Shown: positions 19,869-30,459, counted from the stretch's first letter. The stretch: 64,000 nucleotides of DNA from Novipirellula caenicola (GCF_039545035.1 NZ_BAABRO010000021.1:34667-98666), one strand, 5' to 3'. The notes: generated by a model from the letters alone, not told the origin. Translations and numbers: made by a program.

Positions 19869-21179
19869 TTAGAATCGCCATTCGGCGCGGGCGGTCAGGC
19901 CGCTGAAGGTCATTGTTTCTCCGGCGTCGGTCAGGCGACCGTCGCGGACCGAATCGATGTAGCTGCGGGTCGTGACCGCTTCGTACCAAGCACTCATCAA
20001 GAAACCACTTGAGAGGACCAAGTGACGCTTGTGCCCCATCCAGCGAACGCCAAGTTCGGCGTCAAGCGTTGGCGTGGCATGGAAGTCTTCGTAGCGGTTC
20101 GAGATCACACCGCCACCGAATTGATTGCGTTGGTCATAGGTTGCATTCCATTCGCCAGCCATCAAGCTAGCCATCGTCTTGCCATACAGCATCAATCCGG
20201 TGTTGCAGCTGTAGGTTTCGAAGTCCAATCCGCCGCTGATACCAAAGCCATCGAAATCGATGTCGGTGGAGACGTTGGTAAGACCGGTCGCTACCGAGAC
20301 GGTTTGGTCGGCACTGAGTTGTTGTTCGATGTTGCCATAGCGAACACCCGCCAACCAATTCACGGCGATCGAGTTGGTTTGTTTCCAGAGATGACGGTAG
20401 TTCAAATCAAGCGTTTGAAAGTTCATGTCCTGCGAAGCAAAGGCTTCAAGACTGCTGCTGCCCGATGTTGCAACGCTCGGGTGAGTCACGTTGGATGCGA
20501 GTACATAGTTTTGTTGGGCTTCGATTGCACTTTGTGAACTGCCGTCCCAACGTGCATACGACAATTGGATGCTGCTGCACTGTGACAACCCAATGCTGCC
20601 TCCGACGCGAAACCCCGCTTCGGCATCCAGACCAACGATCCCAAGTGGGCCGGTCGGCGAAGCGACGGAGGGATCGGGATCGGTTTGCTCGGTCGCATAA
20701 ATCAAATCGGTGCTGCCCGGTCGCAGCCAAAGGAACTCGCCAAACAAGCTGGTGCGATGTGCCCACCACGGTGCGACATTGCAATCGCTTTTTTGTTTCA
20801 TCTTGTGAAGTTTCTCAAGAATTCCCCCACCGTGGTCCTTTTCGCATCCGCAGTGACCCGATGGCGCGTCGCAGGAATCACAGTGCCCGGATTGTCGTGG
20901 CATCATGTGCGGCGAATGGCTCGATTCGTTGTAAATCGGCGGCTCAAAATCAGCTCCTTCATACGCAGGGCCGTTGTACACGGGAGCCTCGTATTCGGGT
21001 GGCAGGTAATCGGGATCACCTGCATATTGTCCCTGCCATTGGCTCTCAGCCCCCCGCTCAAGCTGATTGGCAAAGCTGGGACTGACCCCATCAAGAGCGT
21101 TCGCAGCAGTGAGAGGAAGTGCAGCGACCAAAGTTGTCAACGCACGTACGGCTTGAGTGCCAATCCAGTTTCGTTTCAT
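19869..21179 (-). CDS. Outer-membrane beta-barrel protein (Lpg1974/BBP7-like)
   Basis: A 436-residue protein with a signal peptide (basic MKRNW, hydrophobic core, cleavage near AANA-LDG). Residues 30-85 are Tyr/Pro/Glu-rich and repetitive (EYEAPVYNGPAYEGADFEPP). A Cys/His cluster, HCDSCDAPSGHCGCEKDH, follows near 97-115 and could bind metal. From about 130 onwards alternating strands dominate, with typical features such as FGEFLWLRPG, GGSIGL and LDLNYRHLWK, and the chain ends in AEWRF, the aromatic last residue expected of a barrel inserted by the Bam system. This resembles the Lpg1974 family of pore-forming outer-membrane proteins, many of them paralogous in planctomycetes. AGGA lies 9 bases before the ATG. 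A strong terminator follows the gene, so it is probably transcribed alone. Confidence 0.78.
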   Translation of the reverse strand: MKRNWIGTQAVRALTTLVAALPLTAANALDGVSPSFANQLERGAESQWQGQYAGDPDYLPPEYEAPVYNGPAYEGADFEPPIYNESSHSPHMMPRQSGHCDSCDAPSGHCGCEKDHGGGILEKLHKMKQKSDCNVAPWWAHRTSLFGEFLWLRPGSTDLIYATEQTDPDPSVASPTGPLGIVGLDAEAGFRVGGSIGLSQCSSIQLSYARWDGSSQSAIEAQQNYVLASNVTHPSVATSGSSSLEAFASQDMNFQTLDLNYRHLWKQTNSIAVNWLAGVRYGNIEQQLSADQTVSVATGLTNVSTDIDFDGFGISGGLDFETYSCNTGLMLYGKTMASLMAGEWNATYDQRNQFGGGVISNRYEDFHATPTLDAELGVRWMGHKRHLVLSSGFLMSAWYEAVTTRSYIDSVRDGRLTDAGETMTFSGLTARAEWRF

Positions 21180-21441
21180 TTCGCTAGTTCCTGTGTTTCA
21201 TAATCCAGCCGGATGAGTTTCCGGTGAGGGGGGGAGAAACAGCATTTGCCGCCAAGCGGGTTAACACTCCCCTCGCTGGTAGAGGTATCGGAGCTAGTAC
21301 CACCCGACTTGTGGGAATAATCGACATAGCCGGACCTACAGCCCAGCTTTCCTACATTAACAGTGGCGTCGTTGCAGCTGCTTAAGCCAGATATCTAACG
21401 GAACGCTGTGTTTTACGGTCTTCAACGCCGCTTGATCGGAC

Positions 21442-24400
21442 CTATTTCGCAGAGCGAAGCAATGCCATCAAATCTGACAGCTCTTGATTCGTAAGCTGGT
21501 CGGCCAGCCCCGCTGGCATGATCGAGACGTCACTCGGTTCGCTCAGTTCGACGTCGCGATGTTCGAGTTTGACGGTTCGGTCGGCGGTAAGTTGAAGCTC
21601 AAAACCCTCGCCCGTCTCGGCTCGCACCAAACCGTTGTAGACTTGACCATCGACCGTCAACACCCGAGTCCCCTGGTAGCTCTGCTCTTGTCGTGCGCTG
21701 GGAAACAGCACCGCTTCCATCAATGCGGCAGGCGTGCGACTCGATCCGATCCGTGTCAATTCGGGCCCGATCGTCGCGCCGACATAGCCGATGCGATGAC
21801 AACCACTGCAGGCCGCTTTGCTGCTGCGAAACACTTGCAGCCCTCGCACGGGATCGCCGGGTTTCAGTTGCGATAGACGTGCTTCAATTTGAGTTTGGAT
21901 TTCTGCAGTGGGATGCTGCAATTTCGCCTCGGTTTCGATCGCCAACGCTCTTAGCTCTTTGGATGATTGACGATACAGGTTCGTTAGAAATCCTGCGGGT
22001 AACGTGCGTGAGACGCGAAGCGACGCTAGCTGTGTTAACATCGCCGACTCGGCGGACACGATGCCAGACCGGTGCACCGCTTCGATCGCGGTCGTCAATC
22101 TTTGAGCAGGAACGTCCGGAAGCGAATCGACCAGTGCAGTTGGATCGGAAAGCTTTACTCGCTGTAGCACCCTGGATGCAATTGGCGAAATCGTTTCATT
22201 GTCACTCAGAAATGCCGTGACCACCTCGTGTCCCAACACGGGGTTGTCTAAGACGCTGTTGACCGGTAGCGATGCAAGCAGGTCGAAGCGATGCCGAGGC
22301 ATTGGGGATGCAACTGCAATTGTTCGCAAAACATTCGCAAGTGCATCGGCATCCTCCGCATCAATCTTGGTCTGTCGCAGGCTATCGGCCAGAGTGAGCT
22401 GCACGTCCGGAGAGGCCTCGGCGAGCCAAGCCGCCAGCGGGGCGACCCACGCGTGCGGCATGTCAGCCGAGGTAAATTCGTGCAAGTGGGAGGCGAGAAA
22501 GGTTTGCTGTGCGACGGTGGATGCCGCTGCGTCACGGATCCAATGGGTGATTTGATCTTGAACGACCTGCTGATGTTTCCATCCTGCGACCACGCGGGCG
22601 AGCAGCTCCGGTGTAAGCGCCTCTCTGCCGATGTTCGCGAACGATTGCTCGAGCCACTCGGTTGCCTGCGGTGCCCACCGAGGATGTTTGGCCATGATTT
22701 CCGCAGCGGTTTGCCGAAGACCAGGGGCATTGCTGCAAAATGCAGTGGACCAAACCGACAGCGGAATGTCGTCGCAGCGATCAACGCGATCCAGTACCAT
22801 CAACACAGCGCGACGCTGAGCGTCGGATTGTGCAATGGTTAGCAGGTCGACGTCGTTACTGCGAGCGATTTCGATGATCGCGAAAATCAACGAATGTTCG
22901 AGATGGCGATCGTCTTTGACAGAATCAATTCCGCCAAGCAACGCGTTGACACTTTTGGGCAACCCCAGGCGACCGATCGCTTCGGCAGCGGTGCGTCGCA
23001 CTTGATGATCAGCGTGATCGAGCAGCATTTGCAAATCGTCGATCGATTCCGGGTCGCGATGGATCGAAACCGCGTGCGTCGCGGCCTGCAGCAGGGACGG
23101 ATGGTTTTGTCGCAGCTGTTTTCGAACGATGGCTTTTGATTTCGCAGTACCAAGCTGACTGAGCGCCCACAACGCTGCGATCCGATCGTCGAGCGAACGG
23201 TCCGCGTTGTTAAGGATCGAATCAAGTGCTGGGATCACGGCGTCTCCGGCGTCGGCGATTTGCAGCAACGCATCGCGGCGAACCCAAGGCCGCTTGTCAA
23301 ACAATCCATTCACGTGATCGGCGTAGGACCGACCACGCGGCGATTCCGCGAAACGGGATGGAACGTTGACGGACTTCGTTGCAGCGTTAGCGATCCGATA
23401 GATGCCACCGGCGGCGGTGGTCTGATCAATCCGCGACGTGGGGCAACAAAGGTCATACCAACCCCCGGTATCAATCACAATCAAGCTGCCATCGGCGTCC
23501 TCGAGAACATCGGTCGGGTGGAAATCGACTCGATCGGCTACGACCAAATCATGATCGACGCTTCGAAAAGTTCCGCCATGGGGAATCAATTGGTGCGCCG
23601 TCACCTTTTGTAGATTAAAAAGGGCAGCGACAAGGAAGCGAGTGCCGAGGGGATCAGCGTTCGGAATCAAATCGTTTGCGTGTAGGCAAGCGAGGCCACT
23701 TGGCGCGGCAGGCCCAAGTTGCGTCATGATGGGCATCAGCGGTCCGGTACGCGGATGCCCCTCGAGCACGGAGTGTTCCTTGCCATAAACGCCTCCGTAC
23801 ACCGCGTGGGCGATTCCATCACGAAGTCCGTCGTGTGGATGCTGCAAGAATGTGCTGGTGAAAAACGCTTCGCCTTCCGGTGTAAACGCTACTTCGACCG
23901 GGTTGTCCATGCCGCCGGTGATCACTTGTTCGATGTCACCTCCGGCGAGTTTACGGCGGTAGATATGGGCGGCCGATGATTCGATGGTGCGGCCATCAAG
24001 CAGTGAATGGGTTTGTTTCGCAAACGCTCCTTTGCACCAGTAGATCCAGCCATCGGGGCCGAGGTAGGGACCATGCAGATCGTTGGCACATCCGGTAATC
24101 GTTTGTCCGTCGAACCAAACCTCGCGTTTTTCACAGACACCATCCTGGTCCGCGTCGGTCAGCTTCCAAATCACGGGCGGCGCGGCGACCAAGATATCGT
24201 TGCCGACACACAGCACGCCTTCAGGGAATTCAAGATCCTCTGCGGCGACGATGCGTTGGTCGAACGTGCCGTCATGATCAATGTCCACCAGACGGATGAT
24301 CTTGTGCAGCTTCTTTTCGTTGTGCTCGATGATTGGCTTGCTGACTCCGCCCGATTCAGCCACGACCAATCGGCCTTGGTTGTCCCAGTCGGCAACGATG

Positions 24401-24582
24401 GGCCATTTGACCAAGGATCTGTCTGCGACTTTTTCGATGCTAAGCCCATCCGCCAACGTGAATTGAATGCCGTCGATGACGGTCACGTTCTCGGAGGGTT
24501 GCTGCGCAATCAACGTCGTGGCGATGCCGGATAGACACGCGAACACGATCACAAACCGAGAGCAAGCTTTTGTGGTTAGCAT
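21442..24582 (-). CDS. PVC-type membrane-bound dehydrogenase/HEAT/haem-binding protein
   Basis: A 1,046-residue exported protein with signal peptide (hydrophobic core IVFACLSGIATTLIAQ). The N-terminal half is a beta-propeller of the Piru_Ver family (ADWDNQGRLVVAESGG, DIDHDGTFDQ, LGPDGWIYWCKGAF), related to soluble sugar dehydrogenases. Residues about 420-600 read as HEAT repeats. The C-terminus is the planctomycete CxxCH domain: CSGCH at Cys925-His929, then GPELTRIGSSRTPAALMEAVLFPS and PAGLADQLT. The expected role is periplasmic oxidation of a sugar or similar substrate with electrons passed to the single haem; substrate unknown. The window holds a second member of this family near 39-41 kb, so substrate specialisation is likely. 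Monocistronic as far as I can see, with 262 bases to the next gene. Confidence 0.87.
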   Translation of the reverse strand: MLTTKACSRFVIVFACLSGIATTLIAQQPSENVTVIDGIQFTLADGLSIEKVADRSLVKWPIVADWDNQGRLVVAESGGVSKPIIEHNEKKLHKIIRLVDIDHDGTFDQRIVAAEDLEFPEGVLCVGNDILVAAPPVIWKLTDADQDGVCEKREVWFDGQTITGCANDLHGPYLGPDGWIYWCKGAFAKQTHSLLDGRTIESSAAHIYRRKLAGGDIEQVITGGMDNPVEVAFTPEGEAFFTSTFLQHPHDGLRDGIAHAVYGGVYGKEHSVLEGHPRTGPLMPIMTQLGPAAPSGLACLHANDLIPNADPLGTRFLVAALFNLQKVTAHQLIPHGGTFRSVDHDLVVADRVDFHPTDVLEDADGSLIVIDTGGWYDLCCPTSRIDQTTAAGGIYRIANAATKSVNVPSRFAESPRGRSYADHVNGLFDKRPWVRRDALLQIADAGDAVIPALDSILNNADRSLDDRIAALWALSQLGTAKSKAIVRKQLRQNHPSLLQAATHAVSIHRDPESIDDLQMLLDHADHQVRRTAAEAIGRLGLPKSVNALLGGIDSVKDDRHLEHSLIFAIIEIARSNDVDLLTIAQSDAQRRAVLMVLDRVDRCDDIPLSVWSTAFCSNAPGLRQTAAEIMAKHPRWAPQATEWLEQSFANIGREALTPELLARVVAGWKHQQVVQDQITHWIRDAAASTVAQQTFLASHLHEFTSADMPHAWVAPLAAWLAEASPDVQLTLADSLRQTKIDAEDADALANVLRTIAVASPMPRHRFDLLASLPVNSVLDNPVLGHEVVTAFLSDNETISPIASRVLQRVKLSDPTALVDSLPDVPAQRLTTAIEAVHRSGIVSAESAMLTQLASLRVSRTLPAGFLTNLYRQSSKELRALAIETEAKLQHPTAEIQTQIEARLSQLKPGDPVRGLQVFRSSKAACSGCHRIGYVGATIGPELTRIGSSRTPAALMEAVLFPSARQEQSYQGTRVLTVDGQVYNGLVRAETGEGFELQLTADRTVKLEHRDVELSEPSDVSIMPAGLADQLTNQELSDLMALLRSAK

Positions 24583-24738
24583 GATGTTGCAGTTGGGATG
24601 GCACAGCGGCGGGATGTTTGGCGGGTGGCCTTAGGCGGTTGGGCTTGTAGCCCCCAGGCGGCCAAGGTCATCGAGGCGATGACTCGCTTTAGCTTAACAA
24701 CCCATGCAACGGTTGTGTTGTCCTAACCGCGACGTTGC

Positions 24739-25824
24739 TTAACGCATGTGCAGCAGGGTGCGAACCGCCGGAACCCTGTCGGCGGCACGTCGAGCAAGTG
24801 TTCGGACCGGATCGGCCCAATGTGAACGCAGGAATCGATAACGCGATCGTTGAAGTGTCTGGTTCAACGCATAGCGTGTGTGATTCAGGTCAACGCAGCC
24901 TTCGCCAACCTTCGTCTCGGTGGTCGCCAATCGACCTTTGTAACTTTCAAGCCCTTTCCCAAAGTCCACTCGCTGCACGTCTCCATAGGCTCCCGCTTCG
25001 GCCGCCATCAACATACTGACCAAGCCGGGGGAGTAACGTGAGCAATCAAAATCGTAGGTGTTGATCAAGAAGTGTGAAACGTGGCGAGATCGCAAGCAGT
25101 AATGCAAGGCGACGGGTTCGCCGCCGGCCTTTAGATAGACGATTTCACCACGAAAGCGATCGTCCGTCTCCTGCATCCAATGCTTCAAAAGTTCACGGAC
25201 CCACGGTTCACGAAACGGATGTTTGCGATGTTGCGATTCATATTGATCGCTCTTCCACTGCAACGTTCGCTGCAACAGGTCGCTTTCGCCTTGGTCGCTG
25301 CCAGTGGTGAGCGTCCCCAACGCCTTTTTCATGCGGTTCTGTCCCGTTCGAACCGTCTTTTTCAAATGGGCACTGCGATCGTAGACCTCGTCAATAAAAG
25401 CTTGACGGCCCTTCGAAAAATCCATCTGCGGCGATGCCCAAACCGTCCAGCACTGCGAGGCAAGCGGTTGCGAAACGGGAAACAGATGATTGAACGTCCA
25501 ACGCACCAAACCGGCTGCCCGTAGCATTGCCGATGGATCGATCGAAGTGCCCGGCCGACAAACGACTCCCTGATAATCCGCTAGCGTCCGGCCGACGGGG
25601 CCAGCCACGTTGCCATTCATTCGTTCAAAGGCAAAGACCGCATTCAAACGCGAGCCATCGACAAGAAAGGCAACCTCGATATTAGGCAGCACCCGCGCGA
25701 CGCACTGGACATAAGTTGGCGTGAAGTAGGGGCTTTCGAATTCGGGAGAATCATCCAATAAGTCCCACCACTGCGACCAGCGTTCGGCACCAATTTGATC
25801 GACCGACTGAACCTGCCATTGCAT
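24739..25824 (-). CDS. GNAT-fold acyltransferase of the Acetyltransf_6/CelD type
   Basis: About 361 residues from the ATG at 25824; a longer reading starts at 25926, but its first 34 residues (Arg/His-rich) do not look native. The fold is indicated by SQWWDLLDDSPEFESPYFTP at the start, a central helix RTGQNRMKKALG, then GEIVYLKAGGEPVALHYCLR and the C-terminal block INTYDFDCSRYSPGLVSMLMAAEAGAYGDVQRVDFGKGLESYKGRL, the typical ending of BioF2-like/CelD acyltransferases in polysaccharide or lipid modification. No signal peptide, so cytoplasmic. The acceptor is unknown. Neighbours give no pathway: it sits alone between the dehydrogenase-like gene and the SDR gene. Confidence 0.72.
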   Translation of the reverse strand: MQWQVQSVDQIGAERWSQWWDLLDDSPEFESPYFTPTYVQCVARVLPNIEVAFLVDGSRLNAVFAFERMNGNVAGPVGRTLADYQGVVCRPGTSIDPSAMLRAAGLVRWTFNHLFPVSQPLASQCWTVWASPQMDFSKGRQAFIDEVYDRSAHLKKTVRTGQNRMKKALGTLTTGSDQGESDLLQRTLQWKSDQYESQHRKHPFREPWVRELLKHWMQETDDRFRGEIVYLKAGGEPVALHYCLRSRHVSHFLINTYDFDCSRYSPGLVSMLMAAEAGAYGDVQRVDFGKGLESYKGRLATTETKVGEGCVDLNHTRYALNQTLQRSRYRFLRSHWADPVRTLARRAADRVPAVRTLLHMR

Positions 25825-26030
25825 CACAACGAACACCCAAGGAGGAGAACCACGCCTATGTTGCCGATGGCCGCATGTGGCTGCCAACGGATGGTGCATT
25901 GTGGGGGCACCCACGGTACATCGCAAGTGAAAACTTGCAAAATAAAGGGACGCTTCGGAAAAGCGTAAGTCTCTTAATGTAACCGTGTTAGCGTGTTCAC
26001 AGGTGTTAGGGTGTGCACCTTGGCGGGCAA

Positions 26031-26050
26031 GTGAGCCGCAAGCGGCTCAC
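26031..26050. repeat. Short perfect hairpin after the SDR gene
   Basis: GTGAGCCGC and GCGGCTCAC form a 9-bp perfect stem around AA, 27 bases past the SDR stop. There is no T-run, so a bidirectional terminator or small REP-like palindrome is possible. Confidence 0.45.
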
Positions 26051-26076
26051 CACCAAACGCCTTTGCTGCAAACGAA

Positions 26077-26829
26077 TCAAGCAGGGCTTTCTTCTTGCAT
26101 ATTTGCTTCGACGACCGACTGGGCAAAACTTTGGTAGGCACCGCCGATCTGTTGTGCCATCGGATCGGGCCAGGCATGGAAACGATCTTCGGTCAACGCG
26201 TCGAAGATTGCGTTGGCGACGGACGAAGGCGGTGCGGCGCCTTCGGTGAACCCTGCATGATCCGCCATGTCCGTTGCGATCGGGCCAGGATGGACGCTGA
26301 CCACCTGAGTCCCCTGTTCCGCTAGCGTGTCGCGAAGCGCTTGGGTGATCGAGTAACTCGCGGCCTTGGATGCCGAATAGGTTGCGACGTTGGCGAACGT
26401 CTTGACCGAGACGACGCTGTTTAGTTGGACCAATGCCCCGCCGCCATTAGCGGCCAGCACCGGTGCAAACGCCTTCGCAGTGCGAATCAGTCCGTAAACG
26501 TTGACGTTCATTTCGAATTGGATTGAATCGAGGCTATCGTCATCGATCGGCCCGGATGTCTTTAGAACGCCTGCATTGTTAACGACCAGATCGACGTCGC
26601 TGGCGGTTTTCGCAGCTGCCTGGATCGTGCTTGGATCTTCCAAGTCGAATTGGACGGGGACGACGCGGTCACCAAATTCGCTAACCAGCGATTCGGCTGA
26701 TTCTAATTTTCGCACCGCTGCGTAGACTTTTTTAGCTCCGCGACGCAATGCTTCCTCGACGATCGCTCGGCCGATTCCGCGATTAGCACCCGTCACCAAC
26801 GCGGTCTTGTTTTTAACATCAAATGACAT
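26077..26829 (-). CDS. Short-chain dehydrogenase/reductase
   Basis: A 250-residue classical SDR. The NAD(P)-binding motif TGANRGIG lies at 13-20, NNAG at 84-87, and the catalytic set is Ser138, Tyr151 and Lys155 (YSASK). The PGPIATDM block after the active site is the usual cofactor-closing segment. [11 protein letters not shown], with Arg after the second strand, points to NADP(H) preference, which is an inference. The protein is cytoplasmic with no signal. GGAG lies upstream of the ATG with suitable spacing. The substrate cannot be assigned. It lies 153 bases after the RND pump gene on the same strand and could share its transcript or have its own promoter in that gap. Confidence 0.85.
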   Translation of the reverse strand: MSFDVKNKTALVTGANRGIGRAIVEEALRRGAKKVYAAVRKLESAESLVSEFGDRVVPVQFDLEDPSTIQAAAKTASDVDLVVNNAGVLKTSGPIDDDSLDSIQFEMNVNVYGLIRTAKAFAPVLAANGGGALVQLNSVVSVKTFANVATYSASKAASYSITQALRDTLAEQGTQVVSVHPGPIATDMADHAGFTEGAAPPSSVANAIFDALTEDRFHAWPDPMAQQIGGAYQSFAQSVVEANMQEESPA

Positions 26830-26982
26830 TTGGCTTATTCTCCAATTTGAATTTTTGATTTCGTAATTCGTTCACCGCTACACCGTGAACGCTCTGTAGG
26901 GACTACTCGCTACACAGGCCGACTCTTACTTGGTTTCCAAAACCTTTCCACAAAGACTCTAACACTGGGTCAAGTCAATTGG

Positions 26983-29900
26983 TCAAGTCAACTGAGCGCC
27001 AAGCACATACGGGATCGACGGAGAAGCCGCGTCACGCTCTGATTCGGCCGCGCCGGTGGTCTTGGCGACACCGGTCCGCTGGATAGCAAATGCCATGCTC
27101 AAAACGACGGGCACCAAAAACATGGTAAAGACGGTCGATACCACCAAGCCGCCGGTAATCACCGCCCCGAGGCCGCGATACAACTCGCTGCCAGGCCCGG
27201 TCAAAAACACAAGCGGCAACATTCCGCCGACACTGGTCAACGTGCTCATCAAAATCGGACGCACACGGCTGACCACCGACTCGACAATCGCATCATTGGG
27301 GTCGGTGCTGACGGCGTTGCCATCTTCGTCTTTCCCCGTTTTCAAAAAGTTCAAAGCTTGGTAGACGATCAGGATCGCATTGTTGACCACAACGCCTGCC
27401 AAGATCACGAACCCGAGGATCGTCAGCACGTCCATGTTTTGAACCGGCAGATAACGATCGCTCAGCGTCCACTGGTGAACCAACGCCAGCCCGATGAAAC
27501 CGCCGAGCGTTGCCAAAGGAACGCTGATCATGATCACCAGCGGGTAGGACCAACTTTGAAACAGCACCACCATCAACAGGTAAACAATCGCAAACGCAAG
27601 AAAGATGGAACTAGAAATCGTTCCCACAAACGATCCATCACCGATCAAGGCGGTTTTGATTTCGGCAAGCGAACCGGCGGATCCCGCGAAGCGAACATCG
27701 ACGGTACCAGGAATTGCCTTAGATTCGCGAAGTGCGGCAACTTTCTCGTTCAATTGATCGATCACCGTAGCCAACGGCACGTTGTCCGGTGGAGTCAACT
27801 CGAGTGTGACGGCGCGTTGACGATCGACGTGACGAATTTGGTCTTGCACGCGAACCCGATCAACTTTGGCGATGTTCTGCAGATCGACCACCCCATCGCG
27901 GCGAGTGGCAACGGGAGCGTTGCGAAGACCTTCGACGGGCGAATTGCCCAACGCTGCTTCGGTGATGATTTTTAGATCCTTCAGTTCACCGCCACGCTCA
28001 AAACGACGAGGGATCAATATGCCATCGCCCGAGGCCTGTGTTGCCAGCCCCACGTCCTGTCGCGTTAGACCGGCGTCCTGCAACCGTTCATCGTCTGGTT
28101 CCACACGAATCTCCGGTGTCGGCAGCAAGAAGTTCGATGGCGTCGGATTGGTGCTCTTGTTTCCGTAGTCTGCCACCAATTGCCCCATCAACGCGCCAGC
28201 CGAATCGACCACCTCCTCGAGCGAATCGCCGACGACATCGATCTTGATCGCCGCCCCTGTGGTTCCTCCGGTGCGAAACAGAGGGAATTGAAACGTGAAG
28301 TATCGGGTGTCGGGCGCGGCGCCTGCGATCAACGCACTCTCGACTAATGGAATCGCGTCGACGGTGGTCGCGGCGTCCACGGGGATCGCTCCTTGAAAGA
28401 TCCGGCCTTCACGAGCGACGAGGAAGTAGTGGTCCAGCAGCGGGCTGATCACCGTCTCGGATGATTCCGGACTGATCGGTAGCTCGACTCGATTATCAAT
28501 CATCGGATTCTCGCTACCCCGACGGACCTCCTCCATCGCAAACCGATCCCCCGCGGCTTCCCATGAGGCACGGACATGAGGCTCGATACGACTGCCGATT
28601 TCGAACAATTGGTCGATGCTGTAGCCGGGGGGCGGAACCAAAACGCTGAAGACGAGGTTGCGGTTTCCCTTTGGCAAATAGTCTAGCGGCGGTAACAACA
28701 TCACGATCCCCACCACGGTCGCGGCGGCAAACAGACTTGCCGTGACGATCCGGCGAACCCAACCTGACACCAACCAGCGAACGATCGCGCCAATCATTGC
28801 CGGCAAATTGGTCAGCCGCACAAACGCTTGCGAAATTGCCGATAGCCAACGGGCAAGTCTCGAGCGTGGTTTCACTGGCTTAGCATCGTTCCATGCTGGA
28901 ATCGATTCGTTCGATTGGGCTGCGAGCGGCTTCAGTAAAACGCCAGCCGCGGCGGGGATGACGGTTAGGGATACAATCAAGCTCAGCCCGACCGCGGCCA
29001 TGATCGCTAGCGCGATATCGCGGAACAGTTGACCGGCTTGTTCTTGAATCAACAACACTGGCAAAAACACGACCAAAGTCGTCAACGTGGACGCCAACAC
29101 CGCACCGGCGACCTCTTGGGTTCCCAAAAGTGCTGCTTGCTTTGGAGCATGGCCTTTTTGCAAATAGCGAAAGATATTTTCGATCACGACAATTGCGTTA
29201 TCGACGACCATGCCGACCGCAAACGCCATCCCCGCCAATGAGATGATGTTCACGCTACGGCCGAGTGCCAACAAGATCACGACGGTGCCGATTGTCGAAA
29301 GCGGGATCGCGATTGCGATGATGCCCACCGAACGGACGCTGCGAAGAAACAATAACAAAGCGACGACCGCTAATGCGGCGCCGGACAAAATGTTCTGCTG
29401 GACGAGCGCCAATGCATCCTTGACATAGTTCGACGAATCCCATGTTTGCACGAGTTCTAGTTTGCTGCCGGGGGCCATTTCACCGGCGGTTTGCAGGATT
29501 TGAGCTTGTTGGCTGAGCAGTCCATCTGCGGAATTCATCCGTGCGATCTCAGCCTGGATCTCGCTCATTGTGTCCAACAAGTTTCCGCCAGATTCCAATT
29601 GAAAATTAAAGAACGGCATCAGCGTCCCACGAGCGCGCACCCAGCTGTCGAGTTCCTTGTACCCGGCTCGCACCTGAGCAACATCACGGACATAGATCGG
29701 GCCTTCCTCATCACGGCGAACCACCAATTCCGAAACCGAGGCGGCATCGGCAAACCGACCGATCGTGCGAACACGAAGATCGTTTTTGCCATCGGTGATT
29801 TTTCCGGCCGAGAAGTTCGCATTGTTGACTTCCAACGCAGCAACAAAGTCCGAGTACGTTAAACCGCGAGCGGCCAAGGCATACGGATCGACGATGACTT

Positions 29901-30459
29901 GGATTTCCGATTCTCGTGCTCCCACCATCCCGACTTGCGAGATCCCTGGAATCCGCTCGAAGACCGGCCGCATGCGGCGATCCATAAAGTCATACAGCGT
30001 CGTTGAATCAAAGTTTGGATCCGTGCTGCTGAAGCCGACCCAGGCGATGTAGTCAACACTTTCGGGATCGATCGCTTCAATCTCGGGCTCGTCGACTCCG
30101 ACCGGGTACTGCGGTACTTCGCTCAGTTTCTGGTCGACTTCGGACATCGCTTGGTTGATGTCGGTTCCGGTGCGAAATTGCAATCGAACCAATCCTCGAC
30201 CACTGCGAGCGATGCTGGTCATCGAAACCAGATTGCTGATGTCGCCAAGGTATTTTTCCTGTTGCTCCATCACGTCGCTTTCGATCTCTTCGGCCGACGC
30301 GTTCTCCCAAGCCGTGGCGACCGAGATCACCACCGAATCGATCTCCGGTGCCATTCGAACGGGAACATTGCGAAGTGCGACCATCCCGGCGATCAACGAA
30401 AGGATCACGCCGACGGTAACCGTGATCGGTTGTGATACCGAAGCTTTGACGAAGTTCAT
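26983..30459 (-). CDS. RND-family efflux pump, inner-membrane permease
   Basis: About 1,158 residues, the usual RND size. It begins NFVKASVSQPITVTVGVILSLIAGMVAL (TM1), followed by a porter domain with TAWENASAEEIESDV and SGRGLVRLQF. The TM4 motif VGMVVDNAIVVIENIF has a single Asp (about residue 420) followed by Asn, where AcrB has two Asp; many HAE-type pumps share this. The second half repeats the pattern (FVILAGVVVNNAILIVYQ, LTSVGGMLPLVFLTGPGSELYRGLGAVI). I start it at the ATG at 30459; the in-frame TTG two codons upstream is less likely. It should export hydrophobic or amphipathic compounds by proton exchange. Its periplasmic adaptor is encoded 357 bases upstream on the same strand. No outer-membrane channel gene is adjacent; a TolC-like gene lies 31 kb away. 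Confidence 0.92.
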   Translation of the reverse strand: MNFVKASVSQPITVTVGVILSLIAGMVALRNVPVRMAPEIDSVVISVATAWENASAEEIESDVMEQQEKYLGDISNLVSMTSIARSGRGLVRLQFRTGTDINQAMSEVDQKLSEVPQYPVGVDEPEIEAIDPESVDYIAWVGFSSTDPNFDSTTLYDFMDRRMRPVFERIPGISQVGMVGARESEIQVIVDPYALAARGLTYSDFVAALEVNNANFSAGKITDGKNDLRVRTIGRFADAASVSELVVRRDEEGPIYVRDVAQVRAGYKELDSWVRARGTLMPFFNFQLESGGNLLDTMSEIQAEIARMNSADGLLSQQAQILQTAGEMAPGSKLELVQTWDSSNYVKDALALVQQNILSGAALAVVALLLFLRSVRSVGIIAIAIPLSTIGTVVILLALGRSVNIISLAGMAFAVGMVVDNAIVVIENIFRYLQKGHAPKQAALLGTQEVAGAVLASTLTTLVVFLPVLLIQEQAGQLFRDIALAIMAAVGLSLIVSLTVIPAAAGVLLKPLAAQSNESIPAWNDAKPVKPRSRLARWLSAISQAFVRLTNLPAMIGAIVRWLVSGWVRRIVTASLFAAATVVGIVMLLPPLDYLPKGNRNLVFSVLVPPPGYSIDQLFEIGSRIEPHVRASWEAAGDRFAMEEVRRGSENPMIDNRVELPISPESSETVISPLLDHYFLVAREGRIFQGAIPVDAATTVDAIPLVESALIAGAAPDTRYFTFQFPLFRTGGTTGAAIKIDVVGDSLEEVVDSAGALMGQLVADYGNKSTNPTPSNFLLPTPEIRVEPDDERLQDAGLTRQDVGLATQASGDGILIPRRFERGGELKDLKIITEAALGNSPVEGLRNAPVATRRDGVVDLQNIAKVDRVRVQDQIRHVDRQRAVTLELTPPDNVPLATVIDQLNEKVAALRESKAIPGTVDVRFAGSAGSLAEIKTALIGDGSFVGTISSSIFLAFAIVYLLMVVLFQSWSYPLVIMISVPLATLGGFIGLALVHQWTLSDRYLPVQNMDVLTILGFVILAGVVVNNAILIVYQALNFLKTGKDEDGNAVSTDPNDAIVESVVSRVRPILMSTLTSVGGMLPLVFLTGPGSELYRGLGAVITGGLVVSTVFTMFLVPVVLSMAFAIQRTGVAKTTGAAESERDAASPSIPYVLGAQLT

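Noticed and set aside
26940..26993. Direct repeat GGTCAAGTCAA and an ACTCTAACACTGGGTCAAGT stretch that resembles a MerR-type operator
   Set aside because: Symmetry is weak, no MerR gene is near, and the repeat overlaps the RND stop codon.
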